Shown: positions 9,465 through 17,702 of the stretch, piece after piece | Position numbering within the stretch: position 1 is the first letter of the stretch | Layout of the letters: every line of letters starts with the position of its first letter | Assembly (NCBI RefSeq): GCF_000807255.1 | Contig: NZ_CP009268.1 | Coordinates: 898,384-962,383 of the forward strand | Length of the DNA stretch: 64,000 nt | Source: Clostridium pasteurianum DSM 525 = ATCC 6013 | GTDB taxonomy: Bacteria > Bacillota > Clostridia > Clostridiales > Clostridiaceae | Direction: 5' to 3' | The notes under the pieces: generated by a model | Database searches by the model: none | Told to the model about the DNA's origin: nothing | The model's input: only the letters and a program-made list of their open reading frames with translations | Position numbers and translations under genes: made by a program

Positions 9465-10760
9465 TTAGGCTGCTGTAGTAGAACCATTATTAAGATACAT
9501 TTTAATATGTATTTTAGGATCACGTATTTCATACTCTTTTTGGTTCCTTAGGACGGAGAATATGTAATTAACAAGTTTATGCATTATTGCCACTAAAGCA
9601 ACCTTTTTGCTTTTACCATTTAGGTTTTCTTTATAGTAGGTAAGTAAAACTTTGTTTATAGGTTCACCGCTTCTACTGGTTCGTATGGATGCTAATGCCA
9701 CAGCATATAAGGCTCTTCTGCCTATTCTGGTACCACGTTTAGACATAGTATTTTTATTACTGTTAAACTTACCAGATTGATTGACAGATGGGTCAATACC
9801 AAAGTAAGCAACTAAATGTTTAGCTTTTACAAAACCTTTAATATTGCCTATTTCACTCATTATTGTGATGGCAGTTAATTCACCAATACCTGGTATTGAG
9901 TAAATCAATTGAACATTTTTCTTAAATTGCTCTGAAATCCTATTGCTTTTCATCAATGAATGAATTTCATTTAATAAATTGTTAAGCTGATTTTCTAAAG
10001 TTTCTATTACAGAAATTGTGTTCATGATTTTTACAAACAGGCTAGGCGATTTAAGACCAATGTAAATAGCTTCTTCAGCAGCATCAATTAGCTTTTTATA
10101 GATTTTTTCACTATATGTTAGTCCTTTTCTTGAATGACTGCGAATAAGATCTATTAACTCATTTTTATCAGCATTTAAGATAGCTTTAGGACTTGAATAT
10201 TCTTTTAAAATTGCTATTGATGTTTTGCAAGTAATGTTTGAAAAAACAGAGCTATAGCTAGGAAAAATAATTTTTAAGTCGGTAGAAAGCTTTTTCTTAA
10301 AAGTAGATTTACTATCAGTAAACTTATAGTAATCTCTACAGAGAGCTTTTAAGGTATAAATTTCAATATCAAATGCAGAAGTATATTTAACATTTTGAAA
10401 TTTGCCTATTTTAGCAATGGTTAATGCATCTTTTTTATCATTTTTCACTTTTCTTATGTCTCCATTCTTGTTACAATTAGTAATGAGTGGATTTAAGATA
10501 CATGTTTCAAATGTATCCCTAAGAAAGTGGAAAAGAGTAAGATGGTATACACCAGTAGATTCCATGAAAATTGCCGTTTTCATGTTAAACTCTTCTTCCG
10601 CTTTTTTTATTTGATCTACTAGGTAATCAAAACCATTTCTATTGTGCTTAATTTTAAAAGGCTTTCTATAAACTTCACCGTCAGGTGCTAGTATAGCAAC
10701 TACTGAAAAGTCTGCTGATACATCGATTCCAACTATTGGTCTATAAAAAAATTTACTCAT
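9465..10760 (-). CDS. IS110-family DEDD transposase (bridge-RNA-guided recombinase type)
   Basis: From the ATG at 10760 the protein has 431 residues. A longer frame reaching 10877 exists, but the ATG at 10760 has AAAGGAG at the right distance. The RuvC-like DEDD catalytic set is visible: Asp13 in GIDVSAD, Glu67 in FMESTGVYH, and Asp108/Asp111 in NDKKDALT. The C-terminal transposase domain has SIPGIGELTA, YFGIDPSVNQSGKF (the region holding the catalytic serine in this family) and SKRGTRIGRRALY. Such enzymes recombine DNA guided by an element-encoded bridge RNA. It reads against the surrounding ula genes and appears intact. Confidence 0.93.
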   Translation of the reverse strand: MSKFFYRPIVGIDVSADFSVVAILAPDGEVYRKPFKIKHNRNGFDYLVDQIKKAEEEFNMKTAIFMESTGVYHLTLFHFLRDTFETCILNPLITNCNKNGDIRKVKNDKKDALTIAKIGKFQNVKYTSAFDIEIYTLKALCRDYYKFTDSKSTFKKKLSTDLKIIFPSYSSVFSNITCKTSIAILKEYSSPKAILNADKNELIDLIRSHSRKGLTYSEKIYKKLIDAAEEAIYIGLKSPSLFVKIMNTISVIETLENQLNNLLNEIHSLMKSNRISEQFKKNVQLIYSIPGIGELTAITIMSEIGNIKGFVKAKHLVAYFGIDPSVNQSGKFNSNKNTMSKRGTRIGRRALYAVALASIRTSRSGEPINKVLLTYYKENLNGKSKKVALVAIMHKLVNYIFSVLRNQKEYEIRDPKIHIKMYLNNGSTTAA

Positions 10761-10764
10761 AAAA

Positions 10765-11110
10765 TAATATCTCCTTTGCTTTGTGAGATAGAATAGATAT
10801 TCCATTTCTATCAGTAATTCTATAACCTTGTTTGTGACACGGGTAATTCCCAAAGGGAAACCCAACCAGCTAAACATAGAACTCTCACTGATGGAATGAT
10901 ACGCTAATTTTCGGGTATCAATGACTCGTTAGAGTTACTTCCCAGGAGGAATACATCTATCTTCTATTCAGGAGATATTATACATCAATATTTACTAGTA
11001 TGGATTCCCACTTGGGAAAAATAGAAAACTAAGTTAGATGAGATTAGTACACCCTATCGGGTAGAAAATCTTCGAATAAATTAAAAGAAATGAGTTGTAA
11101 TGTTCGTTAG
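10765..11110 (-). ncRNA. Candidate IS110 bridge RNA region
   Basis: This 340-base region upstream of the transposase is non-coding and rich in short hairpins: TTCCC aaa GGGAA near 10850, GATAC...GTATC near 10900, TTCCCACTTGGGAA near 11010 and ACCCTATCGGGT near 11053. In the IS110 group the bridge RNA is encoded in the non-coding end on the 5' side of the transposase, so this is the expected place. Its exact ends and its target and donor loops were not resolved by eye. Confidence 0.45.
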
Positions 11111-11167
11111 AATTCAAGATAGTTTTCTATTGAATGTTATGACTACATTATACAAGGAGGAGTTAAT

Positions 11168-11461
11168 ATGTTAAGAGTAATAGCAGCTTGCGGAAGTGGA
11201 ATGGGTTCAAGTCAAATAATTAAGATGAAAATAAATAAGGTCTTTAAAAAATTAAATATTCCTGTTACAGTTCAGCACAATAGTGTAGGGGAAGCTAAAA
11301 GTCAGGCATCCAATTTTGATGTGGTATTTTGTTCAGAAGTACTTAAATCAAATTTTAAAAGAGCAGAAGATTCAGGAACTATAATTATAGGATTAAAAAA
11401 TATTTTATCAGAAAAAGAAATTGAAGAAAAAGTTATAGAGAAGATAGTTAATAAGAATTAA
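11168..11461 (+). CDS. ulaB: Ascorbate PTS EIIB component
   Basis: This 97-residue protein is a lactose/ascorbate-type IIB domain with the phosphocysteine P-loop IAACGSGMGSSQIIK (Cys8). It accepts phosphate from the IIA histidine and transfers it to ascorbate entering through the IIC permease. A strong AAGGAGGAG ribosome binding site precedes ATG 11168. The insertion element upstream separates it from ulaA, so its transcription may depend on read-through or on a promoter supplied by the element. Confidence 0.92.
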   Translation: MLRVIAACGSGMGSSQIIKMKINKVFKKLNIPVTVQHNSVGEAKSQASNFDVVFCSEVLKSNFKRAEDSGTIIIGLKNILSEKEIEEKVIEKIVNKN

Positions 11462-11548
11462 TTGAAAAAGTTATAAAGGGAAAATATGAGATGGCATTAT
11501 ATTTTAAGCAGTTAGTTTAAGAGATAGCAGGATGGGGGAATTAAAAAA

Positions 11549-12586
11549 ATGAAATTTGAAAAAAAGGTTCTTACAAAGCTTCACAGATGTTATGCAACCA
11601 GCAGCACCATTGTAGATGGGAAAAGAAAAATATTATTGGCAACAGAAGGAGAAGGTGCTTGTTATAGCTATGATGAAAAGGATTTTAATCAGTCTACAGT
11701 GTGGGATGGACCAGGAGGTACTATGTCAATGATAGCGGTACCTGGAAAAAATGGAGACTTTCTAGCAGTACAAAACTTTTTTCCAACTTTTCAATCTGAG
11801 AAGGCAACAATTGTATGGGCAAAGCCGGAGAAAGACAATAAGTGGACTGTAAAAACAATACTTGATTTACCCTATGTACACAGATTTGATATATTAACTG
11901 CTAATGGAGTTAATTATTTTCTAGGTTCAGTTTTATGCAATTCAAAGAAATTTAAAGATGACTGGTCAGATCCAGGGAAGGTTTATGTAGGAATTCTTCC
12001 AGAAGATTTAAGTAAACCAATAGAACTTAAAGTTATAAAAGAAGGATTAACTAAAAATCATGGATACTGCAGGACAACCTGGAAGGGAAAAATGTCTGGA
12101 ATAGTTACTTCACAAGAAGGAGCTTTTGTTATTACGCCTCCTCAGAGTGAAAATGGAGATTGGACTGTAGAACAGATTCTAGATAAACCCATCAGTGATA
12201 TTGCAGTAGTAGATATAGATGAGGATGGAGAAGATGAATTAGTTACAATAGAAGAGTTTCATGGCAGTAATTTTTTAATCAATAAAAAGATTAATGGAGA
12301 ATATAAAGTTATATATAGATATCCAAAGGAAATGGATTTTGGACATGTAGTTTGGGGAGGAAAATTAAGAGGTGTTCCAAGTATAATAGGGGGATATAGA
12401 AGAGTCGAAAAAGAATTATTTGTAATTCAGTGTGATGATAAGAAAAAACTTACTTTTAAGACAGAAGTCATAGAAGCGGGAACAGGACCAAGTAATGTGG
12501 CTGTGCTGAACGGTGAGGACCGAGATATTATAATTGCTGCAAATAGAGAAATTGGCGAAGGAGCATTATATTTTGTAAGGGATTGA
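11549..12586 (+). CDS. Beta-propeller-like protein of unknown function in ascorbate operon
   Basis: The 345-residue protein has no signal peptide and is probably cytoplasmic. It is composed of short beta-rich repeats, and one contains an FG-GAP/VCBS-type calcium loop (VVDIDEDGEDELV, near residue 218). Other landmarks are HRCYATSSTIVDGKR, GPGGTMSMIAV, PYVHRFDIL and GPSNVAVLNGEDRDIIIAAN. It occupies the position where ulaD is often found, but it does not look like the OMP-decarboxylase-type barrel of UlaD. It could act on a sugar acid or lactone, or be accessory. I do not recognise an established function. Confidence 0.6.
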   Translation: MKFEKKVLTKLHRCYATSSTIVDGKRKILLATEGEGACYSYDEKDFNQSTVWDGPGGTMSMIAVPGKNGDFLAVQNFFPTFQSEKATIVWAKPEKDNKWTVKTILDLPYVHRFDILTANGVNYFLGSVLCNSKKFKDDWSDPGKVYVGILPEDLSKPIELKVIKEGLTKNHGYCRTTWKGKMSGIVTSQEGAFVITPPQSENGDWTVEQILDKPISDIAVVDIDEDGEDELVTIEEFHGSNFLINKKINGEYKVIYRYPKEMDFGHVVWGGKLRGVPSIIGGYRRVEKELFVIQCDDKKKLTFKTEVIEAGTGPSNVAVLNGEDRDIIIAANREIGEGALYFVRD

Positions 12587-12650
12587 AATAAAGATTTATT
12601 CAAATATGAATTAACGGAAAAAACAATTCTTAAAAGGAGGAGAATAAGAA

Positions 12651-13340
12651 GTGTTGGAAGATTTAAAAAAAGAAATCTATGAAGCAAATATGTGTCTGCC
12701 TAAATACAATTTAGTAACTTTTACTTGGGGAAATGTTTCAGCTATAGATAGAGATAAAGGATTAGTAGTAATAAAGCCCTCTGGTGTTGATTATGAAAAA
12801 ATGTCGCCAGAAGACATGGTGGTAGTTGATTTAGATGGAAAGGTGGTAGAGGGAAGATATAAACCATCTTCAGATACTCCAACTCATGTTAATTTATACA
12901 AAAATTTCAGTGAAATAGGTGGAATTGTTCATACTCACTCAAGGTGGGCTACTGTATTTGCACAGGCGGGAAGAAGTGTAAAAGCATATGGTACTACACA
13001 AGCTGATTATTTTTATAATGAAATACCTTGTACTAGAGATATGACTGAAGCGGAGATAAAATCTGATTATGAATATAATACTGGAAACGTTATAATAGAA
13101 GCATTTCAAAATTTGAATCCAGTATATGTACCAGCGGTTATAGTAAAAAATCATGGACCCTTTACTTGGGGTAAAGATGCTGGAGAGGCAGTTCATAATG
13201 CTGTGGTTTTGGAAGAGGTGGCTATGATGGCATGGAATACAGAGGTTTTAACAGAACATAGTGTTAAATCAATGCCTCAAGAACTAATGGAAAAACATTT
13301 TATGAGAAAACATGGTGCTAATGCATACTATGGACAGTAG
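12651..13340 (+). CDS. ulaF: L-ribulose-5-phosphate 4-epimerase
   Basis: The 229-residue class II aldolase/adducin-family enzyme converts L-ribulose 5-phosphate to D-xylulose 5-phosphate. The family landmarks are present: [32 protein letters not shown], the zinc-binding [17 protein letters not shown], and [12 protein letters not shown]. The start is GTG at 12651 after AAAGGAGGAG. It is the UlaF/AraD step of the ascorbate route. The repeat A copy begins just after the stop and lies between this gene and ulaE. Confidence 0.92.
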   Translation: MLEDLKKEIYEANMCLPKYNLVTFTWGNVSAIDRDKGLVVIKPSGVDYEKMSPEDMVVVDLDGKVVEGRYKPSSDTPTHVNLYKNFSEIGGIVHTHSRWATVFAQAGRSVKAYGTTQADYFYNEIPCTRDMTEAEIKSDYEYNTGNVIIEAFQNLNPVYVPAVIVKNHGPFTWGKDAGEAVHNAVVLEEVAMMAWNTEVLTEHSVKSMPQELMEKHFMRKHGANAYYGQ

Positions 13341-13347
13341 TAAAGTT

Positions 13348-13528
13348 TTAACCTGACTAACTTGGCGTAAGTCTCCAACGCACTCTGTACAGCCCTCACA
13401 CAAAATCAAAAAAATCTGCCTGCACTCTGTGAAAGTGGGAGTTTGACGCCAAGTAAGCCATGCATTTGCAGTTCTAAAATTCAGATGGGGTAAAAGAATC
13501 CCCATCTGAATTAAGAACTTGCTTCAAA
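13348..13528 (+). repeat. Repeat family A, copy 1 (inside ascorbate operon)
   Basis: It starts TTAACCTGACTAACTTGGCG and ends GAACTTGCTTCAA. ACTTGGCG near 13359 pairs with CGCCAAGT near 13447. The 3' hairpin pairs GTTCT..AATTCAGATGGGG with CCCCATCTGAATT..AGAAC (about 13470-13520). One and a half degenerate CACTCTGT units lie between. Confidence 0.85.
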
Positions 13529-13601
13529 TTAGTTAGTTAACCTTTTCTAATCTGTAGAAGTTGTAGAAAACTGTACATTGGATTTAATGGTGATTATTAG
13601 T

Positions 13602-13635
13602 AAAAAGATTCTTTAAATTTAAAGAATCTTTTTCA
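13602..13635 (+). terminator. Intrinsic terminator upstream of ulaE
   Basis: AAAAAGATTCTTT and AAAGAATCTTTTT form a perfect palindrome around AAATTT. It stands between the repeat A copy and ulaE, so it may separate ulaE and later genes from the upstream part of the operon. The run of T is short. Confidence 0.6.
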
Positions 13636-13657
13636 TAGAAAGTAGGTTTGGATATAT

Positions 13658-14503
13658 ATGAAACAATATACATTAGGATTATATGAAAAATCGATGCCCA
13701 ATTTTCTATCATGGAAAGAAAAACTTACAATAGCAAAAGAATATGGCTTTGATACAGTAGAGATGAGCATAGATGAAACTGAGGAAAAGTTAAAAAGATT
13801 AGATATGAGTAAAGTAGAGCGAAAAGAACTTGTAGATACAATGTTTCAATATGATATAAAAATAAGAACAATGTGCCTTAGCGGTCATAGAAAATTTTCT
13901 TTAGGAAATATGGATGAAGATACTAGAAATAAGGGAATGAAAATGATGAAAAAAGCTATTGACCTTGCCAGTGATCTTGGAATACGAATAATTCAAATAG
14001 CTGGATACGATGTGTATTATGAAAAGGGAAATGCTGAGACTAAAAAGTATTTTGAAGAAAATTTAAAAATATCTGCAGAAATGGCGGCAAAAAAGGGAGT
14101 AATACTTGCCTTTGAAACTATGGAAACAGAATTTATGAATACAGTGGAAAAAGCTATGGAATTTGTTAAACTGGTGGATTCACCCTACCTTCAAGTTTAT
14201 CCAGACAGTGGAAATGTTACTAATGCAACGGTAGAATATGGTACAAATGCAGTAGATGATTTTGAAACAGGCAGAGGTCATATTGCAGCGGTACATTTAA
14301 AAGAAACTGTTCCAGGAAAGTTCAGAGAAATTGCCTTTGGTACAGGTCATGTAAACTTTCAAGAGATAATAAAAAAATCCTGGGAGTTAGGGGTAAGAAG
14401 ATTTACATTAGAGTTTTGGTATGTTGGAAATGATAACTGGAAAGAGGTAATTAAGAATTCAAAAAGTTTTATAGATGATAAATTTAATAAAGCTTTAAGA
14501 TAA
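13658..14503 (+). CDS. ulaE: L-xylulose-5-phosphate 3-epimerase
   Basis: This 281-residue xylose-isomerase-like TIM barrel protein interconverts L-xylulose 5-phosphate and L-ribulose 5-phosphate. Landmarks are LGLYEKSMP at the N-terminus, EYGFDTVEMSIDE, SGHRKFSLGN, IIQIAGYDVYYE, LAFETMETEF (metal-binding Glu), VYPDSGNVTNA, HLKETVPGKFREIAFGTGHV and TLEFWYVGND. It is the UlaE/SgaU step before ulaF. It is separated from ulaF by 317 bp containing repeat A and a terminator-like hairpin. The start ATG at 13658 has only a weak AGGTT-type site. Confidence 0.93.
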   Translation: MKQYTLGLYEKSMPNFLSWKEKLTIAKEYGFDTVEMSIDETEEKLKRLDMSKVERKELVDTMFQYDIKIRTMCLSGHRKFSLGNMDEDTRNKGMKMMKKAIDLASDLGIRIIQIAGYDVYYEKGNAETKKYFEENLKISAEMAAKKGVILAFETMETEFMNTVEKAMEFVKLVDSPYLQVYPDSGNVTNATVEYGTNAVDDFETGRGHIAAVHLKETVPGKFREIAFGTGHVNFQEIIKKSWELGVRRFTLEFWYVGNDNWKEVIKNSKSFIDDKFNKALR

Positions 14504-14641
14504 GTAACATACTATCTTTTGAATGGAGGCCACAGTTATAATTGGAAATTATTGTAAAGTACGTAGCAGATGTTATCTCTGCTTTGATATGAGATGGGAG
14601 TATTAGTGGATATGGTAGTAATTAGATAAAAAGAATTATGA

Positions 14642-15472
14642 TTGGAAGGTGAAAGTATGAATAAAGAAGAGCTTATTTCTATATCAAAAGTAATAAGAAA
14701 AGATATTATATGTATGATTTGTGATGCAAAATCAGGACATCCAGGAGGTTCTTTATCTTGTGCAGATATAATCACTTATTTATATTATGAGAAAATGAAT
14801 GTGAATGTAAAGAAGCCAAAAGATCTCTATAGAGATAGATTTGTTTTAAGTAAAGGGCATGCAGCACCGGCTTTATATGCTGTACTGGCAGAAAAAGGAT
14901 ATTTTGATAAGTCAGAATTAAAGCATTTAAGAAAAATTGGAGCGCTTCTTCAAGGACATCCAGATTGTAAACATATTCCAGGGGTAGATGTTTCTACAGG
15001 ATCTTTAGGTCAGGGCATATCAAATGCAGTGGGAATGGCCCTTGGTCTAAAAGCTCAGGGGAATAAAGCAAAAGTATATGTAGTTTTAGGTGATGGAGAA
15101 CTTCAGGAAGGATTAGTTTGGGAAGCTTCTATGGCTGCAGCTCATTACAAATTAGATAACTTAGTTGCAATTGTTGATAACAATGGACTTCAAATAGATG
15201 GGAAAAATGAAGAAGTGATGACTGTTAGTCCTATAGATGAAAAATTTCATAGCTTTGGATGGAATGTTATAAATTGTGATGATGGAAATGATTATGACAA
15301 GCTCCATGAGGCATTTTTAAAGCTTGGAGAATCTAAAGGAAAACCCACTGTAATAATTGCAAAAACTATAAAAGGAAAATGTGTAAGCTTTATGGAAAAT
15401 GAAGCATGCTGGCATGGTCAGGCACCTAATGAAGAAGAAAAAGAAAAAGCATTAATGGATATAAGTGGTTAG
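14642..15472 (+). CDS. Transketolase, N-terminal subunit
   Basis: This 276-residue protein is the thiamine diphosphate-binding half of a split transketolase. The motifs are AKSGHPGGSLSCADI, RDRFVLSKGHAAPALYA, QGHPDCKHIPGVDVSTGSLG, the ThDP/Mg motif GDGELQEGLVWEA with IVDNNGLQID, and KGKCVSFME. Together with the next gene it transfers two-carbon units from xylulose 5-phosphate, which links the ascorbate pathway to the pentose phosphate pool. The usable start is ATG 14657, after AAGGTGAAAGT; a TTG at 14642 would extend it by five residues. Confidence 0.93.
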   Translation: MEGESMNKEELISISKVIRKDIICMICDAKSGHPGGSLSCADIITYLYYEKMNVNVKKPKDLYRDRFVLSKGHAAPALYAVLAEKGYFDKSELKHLRKIGALLQGHPDCKHIPGVDVSTGSLGQGISNAVGMALGLKAQGNKAKVYVVLGDGELQEGLVWEASMAAAHYKLDNLVAIVDNNGLQIDGKNEEVMTVSPIDEKFHSFGWNVINCDDGNDYDKLHEAFLKLGESKGKPTVIIAKTIKGKCVSFMENEACWHGQAPNEEEKEKALMDISG

Positions 15473-15574
15473 GGAGCTTATTATAGTAATATTATTTAAC
15501 AATTAAAATTATAGTTTTTATATTTTGTAAAAACTATAATAGATGTTTAGATTTGTTATATAGGAGGATTGAAA

Positions 15575-16504
15575 ATGGGCAAGGCGACAAGAGAATCTTA
15601 TGGTATGGCGCTGGTAGAGCTTGGACGCGAAAATCAAAAAATTGTGGTACTTGATGCGGACTTATCCAAATCTACCAAGACAAATGGCTTTAAAAAGGAA
15701 TTCAAAGATAGATTTTTTAATGTAGGAATAGCAGAGCAGAATTTAATGGGGATGGCTGCAGGATTTGCAAATGTAGGTAATATACCTTTTGCCAGTACTT
15801 TTGCGGTTTTTGCTGCAGGAAGAGCTTTTGAAGTAGTAAGAAATTCTATATGTTATCCAAAGATGAATGTAAAAATAGCTGCTACTCATGCAGGAATAAC
15901 TGTAGGGGAAGATGGAGGTTCCCATCAATCTGTGGAAGATATAGCACTTATGTCATCACTTCCCAATATGACTGTAATAGTTCCAGCAGACCACAAGGAG
16001 GCTATGGCAGCAACAAAAGCAGCAGCAGAATTTCAAGGGCCAGTTTACTTAAGGTTTGGAAGATGTGGTACAGAGGATATATTTGATGAAAATTATGAAT
16101 TTAAAATAGGAAAAGGTGTAGAATTAAGAAGGGGTAATGATATTTCTATTATAGCAACTGGGATGATGGTATCGAAAGCTATAGAAGCTTCAAAAGAACT
16201 TGAAAGTCAGGGGATTGGAGCAAGGGTAATAAATATTTCAACAATTAAACCTATAGACAGGGAAATTATATTGAAGGCAGCAATGGAAACAAAAGGAATA
16301 GTTACAGCAGAAGAACATTCAATTATAGGTGGACTTGGAGCTATGGTGTCAGAAGTAGTATGCAGTCAATGTCCTATAATTGTTAGGAGAGTTGGAATAA
16401 AGGATGTGTTTGGCGAATCCGGTACTCCAAAAGAATTGATGGAAAAATATAAACTTACCAGTGAAGCAATTCGAGAAGAAGCCAAATTGATACTAAACAA
16501 TTAA
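15575..16504 (+). CDS. Transketolase, C-terminal subunit
   Basis: This protein of about 309 residues carries the pyrimidine-binding and C-terminal transketolase domains: MGKATRESYGMALVELG, DADLSKSTK, FFNVGIAEQNLMGMAAGFA, PFASTFAVFA, GITVGEDGGSHQS and VPADHKEAM. The C-terminal domain includes GVELRRGNDISIIATGMM and EEHSIIGGLGA. ATG 15575 is preferred over TTG 15569 because AGGAGG at 15562 is then correctly spaced. It pairs with the preceding N-terminal subunit. Confidence 0.93.
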   Translation: MGKATRESYGMALVELGRENQKIVVLDADLSKSTKTNGFKKEFKDRFFNVGIAEQNLMGMAAGFANVGNIPFASTFAVFAAGRAFEVVRNSICYPKMNVKIAATHAGITVGEDGGSHQSVEDIALMSSLPNMTVIVPADHKEAMAATKAAAEFQGPVYLRFGRCGTEDIFDENYEFKIGKGVELRRGNDISIIATGMMVSKAIEASKELESQGIGARVINISTIKPIDREIILKAAMETKGIVTAEEHSIIGGLGAMVSEVVCSQCPIIVRRVGIKDVFGESGTPKELMEKYKLTSEAIREEAKLILNN

Positions 16505-16653
16505 GAAGGATTAATATAAATTTATATAGAAAGGTTAATTATATCTTATGGGAAGTTTTAATGGCTGTTAGATAAGTTATTTGCTGTTGCTGGTAACTTT
16601 GATGGAGTTTATACTAATATTAAATTTAGATTGATTATAAGGAGAAATGTGTA

Positions 16654-17298
16654 ATGAAAATATTTTTGGATACGGCAAATGTTGATGAGATAAGAAAAGC
16701 AAGTGCTCTAGGGGTTATATGCGGGGTGACAACTAATCCTTCACTTATAGCCAAGGAAGGAAGAGATTTTAAAGAAGTAATAGAGGAAATAACTGAAATT
16801 GTTGATGGTCCTATAAGTGGAGAGGTTATTTCCATGAACTGTGATGATATGGTAAAGGAAGCTCGTGAAATAGCTAAAATTCACAAGAATATGGTGATAA
16901 AGATCCCTATGTGCGAAGAGGGATTAAAAGCTGTCAATATTTTGCATAGGGAAGGAATAAAAACAAATGTAACACTTATTTTTTCTGCATTGCAGGCATT
17001 ACTTGCAGCAAGAGCTGGAGCTAGTTATGTTAGTCCGTTTTTAGGCAGATTAGACGATATAGGTAATAAAGGTATACAGTTAATCCAAGATATTTCAGAA
17101 ATATTTAAAATTCATAATATAGATACGGAAATTATTTCAGCTAGTATAAGACATCCCATTCATGTATTGGAATGTGCTAAGGCTGGTTCCAATATAGCTA
17201 CAATACCTTATAAAGTAATAGTTCAGATGATAAAACATCCACTAACTGATGCTGGAATAGAGAAATTTTTAAAGGATTATGAAAGCACAAATAGATAA
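16654..17298 (+). CDS. Transaldolase, TalC/FSA type
   Basis: The 214-residue single-domain TIM barrel has [32 protein letters not shown], the Schiff-base lysine in [43 protein letters not shown] and [11 protein letters not shown]. Its length fits small transaldolases and fructose-6-phosphate aldolases. The HP rather than N at the last motif and the transketolase context favour transaldolase, but the two activities are hard to separate by sequence. It is the last gene of the ascorbate/pentose cluster; a hairpin with a T run follows. Confidence 0.9.
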   Translation: MKIFLDTANVDEIRKASALGVICGVTTNPSLIAKEGRDFKEVIEEITEIVDGPISGEVISMNCDDMVKEAREIAKIHKNMVIKIPMCEEGLKAVNILHREGIKTNVTLIFSALQALLAARAGASYVSPFLGRLDDIGNKGIQLIQDISEIFKIHNIDTEIISASIRHPIHVLECAKAGSNIATIPYKVIVQMIKHPLTDAGIEKFLKDYESTNR

Positions 17299-17345
17299 TT
17301 CATAAATATATAATTTGAAATATAAATTTGGCTGTCTATAATAGG

Positions 17346-17392
17346 AAACTAGGTGAAGTTATTATAATACTAAACCTGGTTTTTTATTATTT
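17346..17392 (+). terminator. Terminator of the ascorbate/pentose cluster
   Basis: AAACTAGGT (17346-17354) pairs with ACCTGGTTT (17376-17384), followed by TTTTATTATT. Confidence 0.65.
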
Positions 17393-17702
17393 ATATATTT
17401 TACTGCTAAAAACATTAGTGATGATAATACAAAATATATTGCAAAGTAAAACTTACTGTTGTTTTTTAGATTGAAAAATTAATAATGCTTTATTTTTCCT
17501 TGATAAACATATTCTATAAGAATATACTTTTAAGTAGGAGGAATTATTGATTTCAAATCTTTATATTAAGTATGAAAAATACTAATGCTTACAATTCTGT
17601 TTTTAGGTATTCAACTTTATATTCAAATATTCCTCTAAAACATGAAGTTATATTAAGTTGATTATCTAAGTTAAAAATAATATTAGGATTGGGGATGGTT
17701 TT
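17393..17702. other. Non-coding interval
   Basis: About 310 AT-rich bases with no convincing gene. The promoter of the acyl-CoA dehydrogenase fusion should lie here, but no clean consensus was found. Confidence 0.4.

Larger units (their letters stand above)
9317..11160 (-). mobile_element. IS110-family insertion element within the ascorbate operon
   Basis: About 1.8 kb separates ulaA from ulaB and is filled by a minus-strand DEDD transposase plus structured non-coding DNA. IS110 elements lack clear terminal inverted repeats, so exact ends are not determined. Near the left edge TCCATTG/CAATGGA (9401-9426) forms a hairpin, and ACGAACA (9415) is mirrored by TGTTCGT (11101). About 135 bases lie downstream of the transposase and about 350 upstream of it, the arrangement typical of the IS110 group rather than IS1111. 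Confidence 0.8.

Noticed and set aside
9465-10877. IS110 transposase starting at 10877
   Set aside because: The extra 39 residues have no ribosome binding site and lie in the hairpin-rich region; the ATG at 10760 has AAAGGAG and the family start.
12427-12687. Minus-strand frame over the end of the beta-propeller gene
   Set aside because: It overlaps two well-supported plus-strand genes and contains no recognisable domain.
13284-13505. Minus-strand frame across repeat A copy 1
   Set aside because: It runs through the repeat and the end of ulaF, and similar frames in the other copies are broken.
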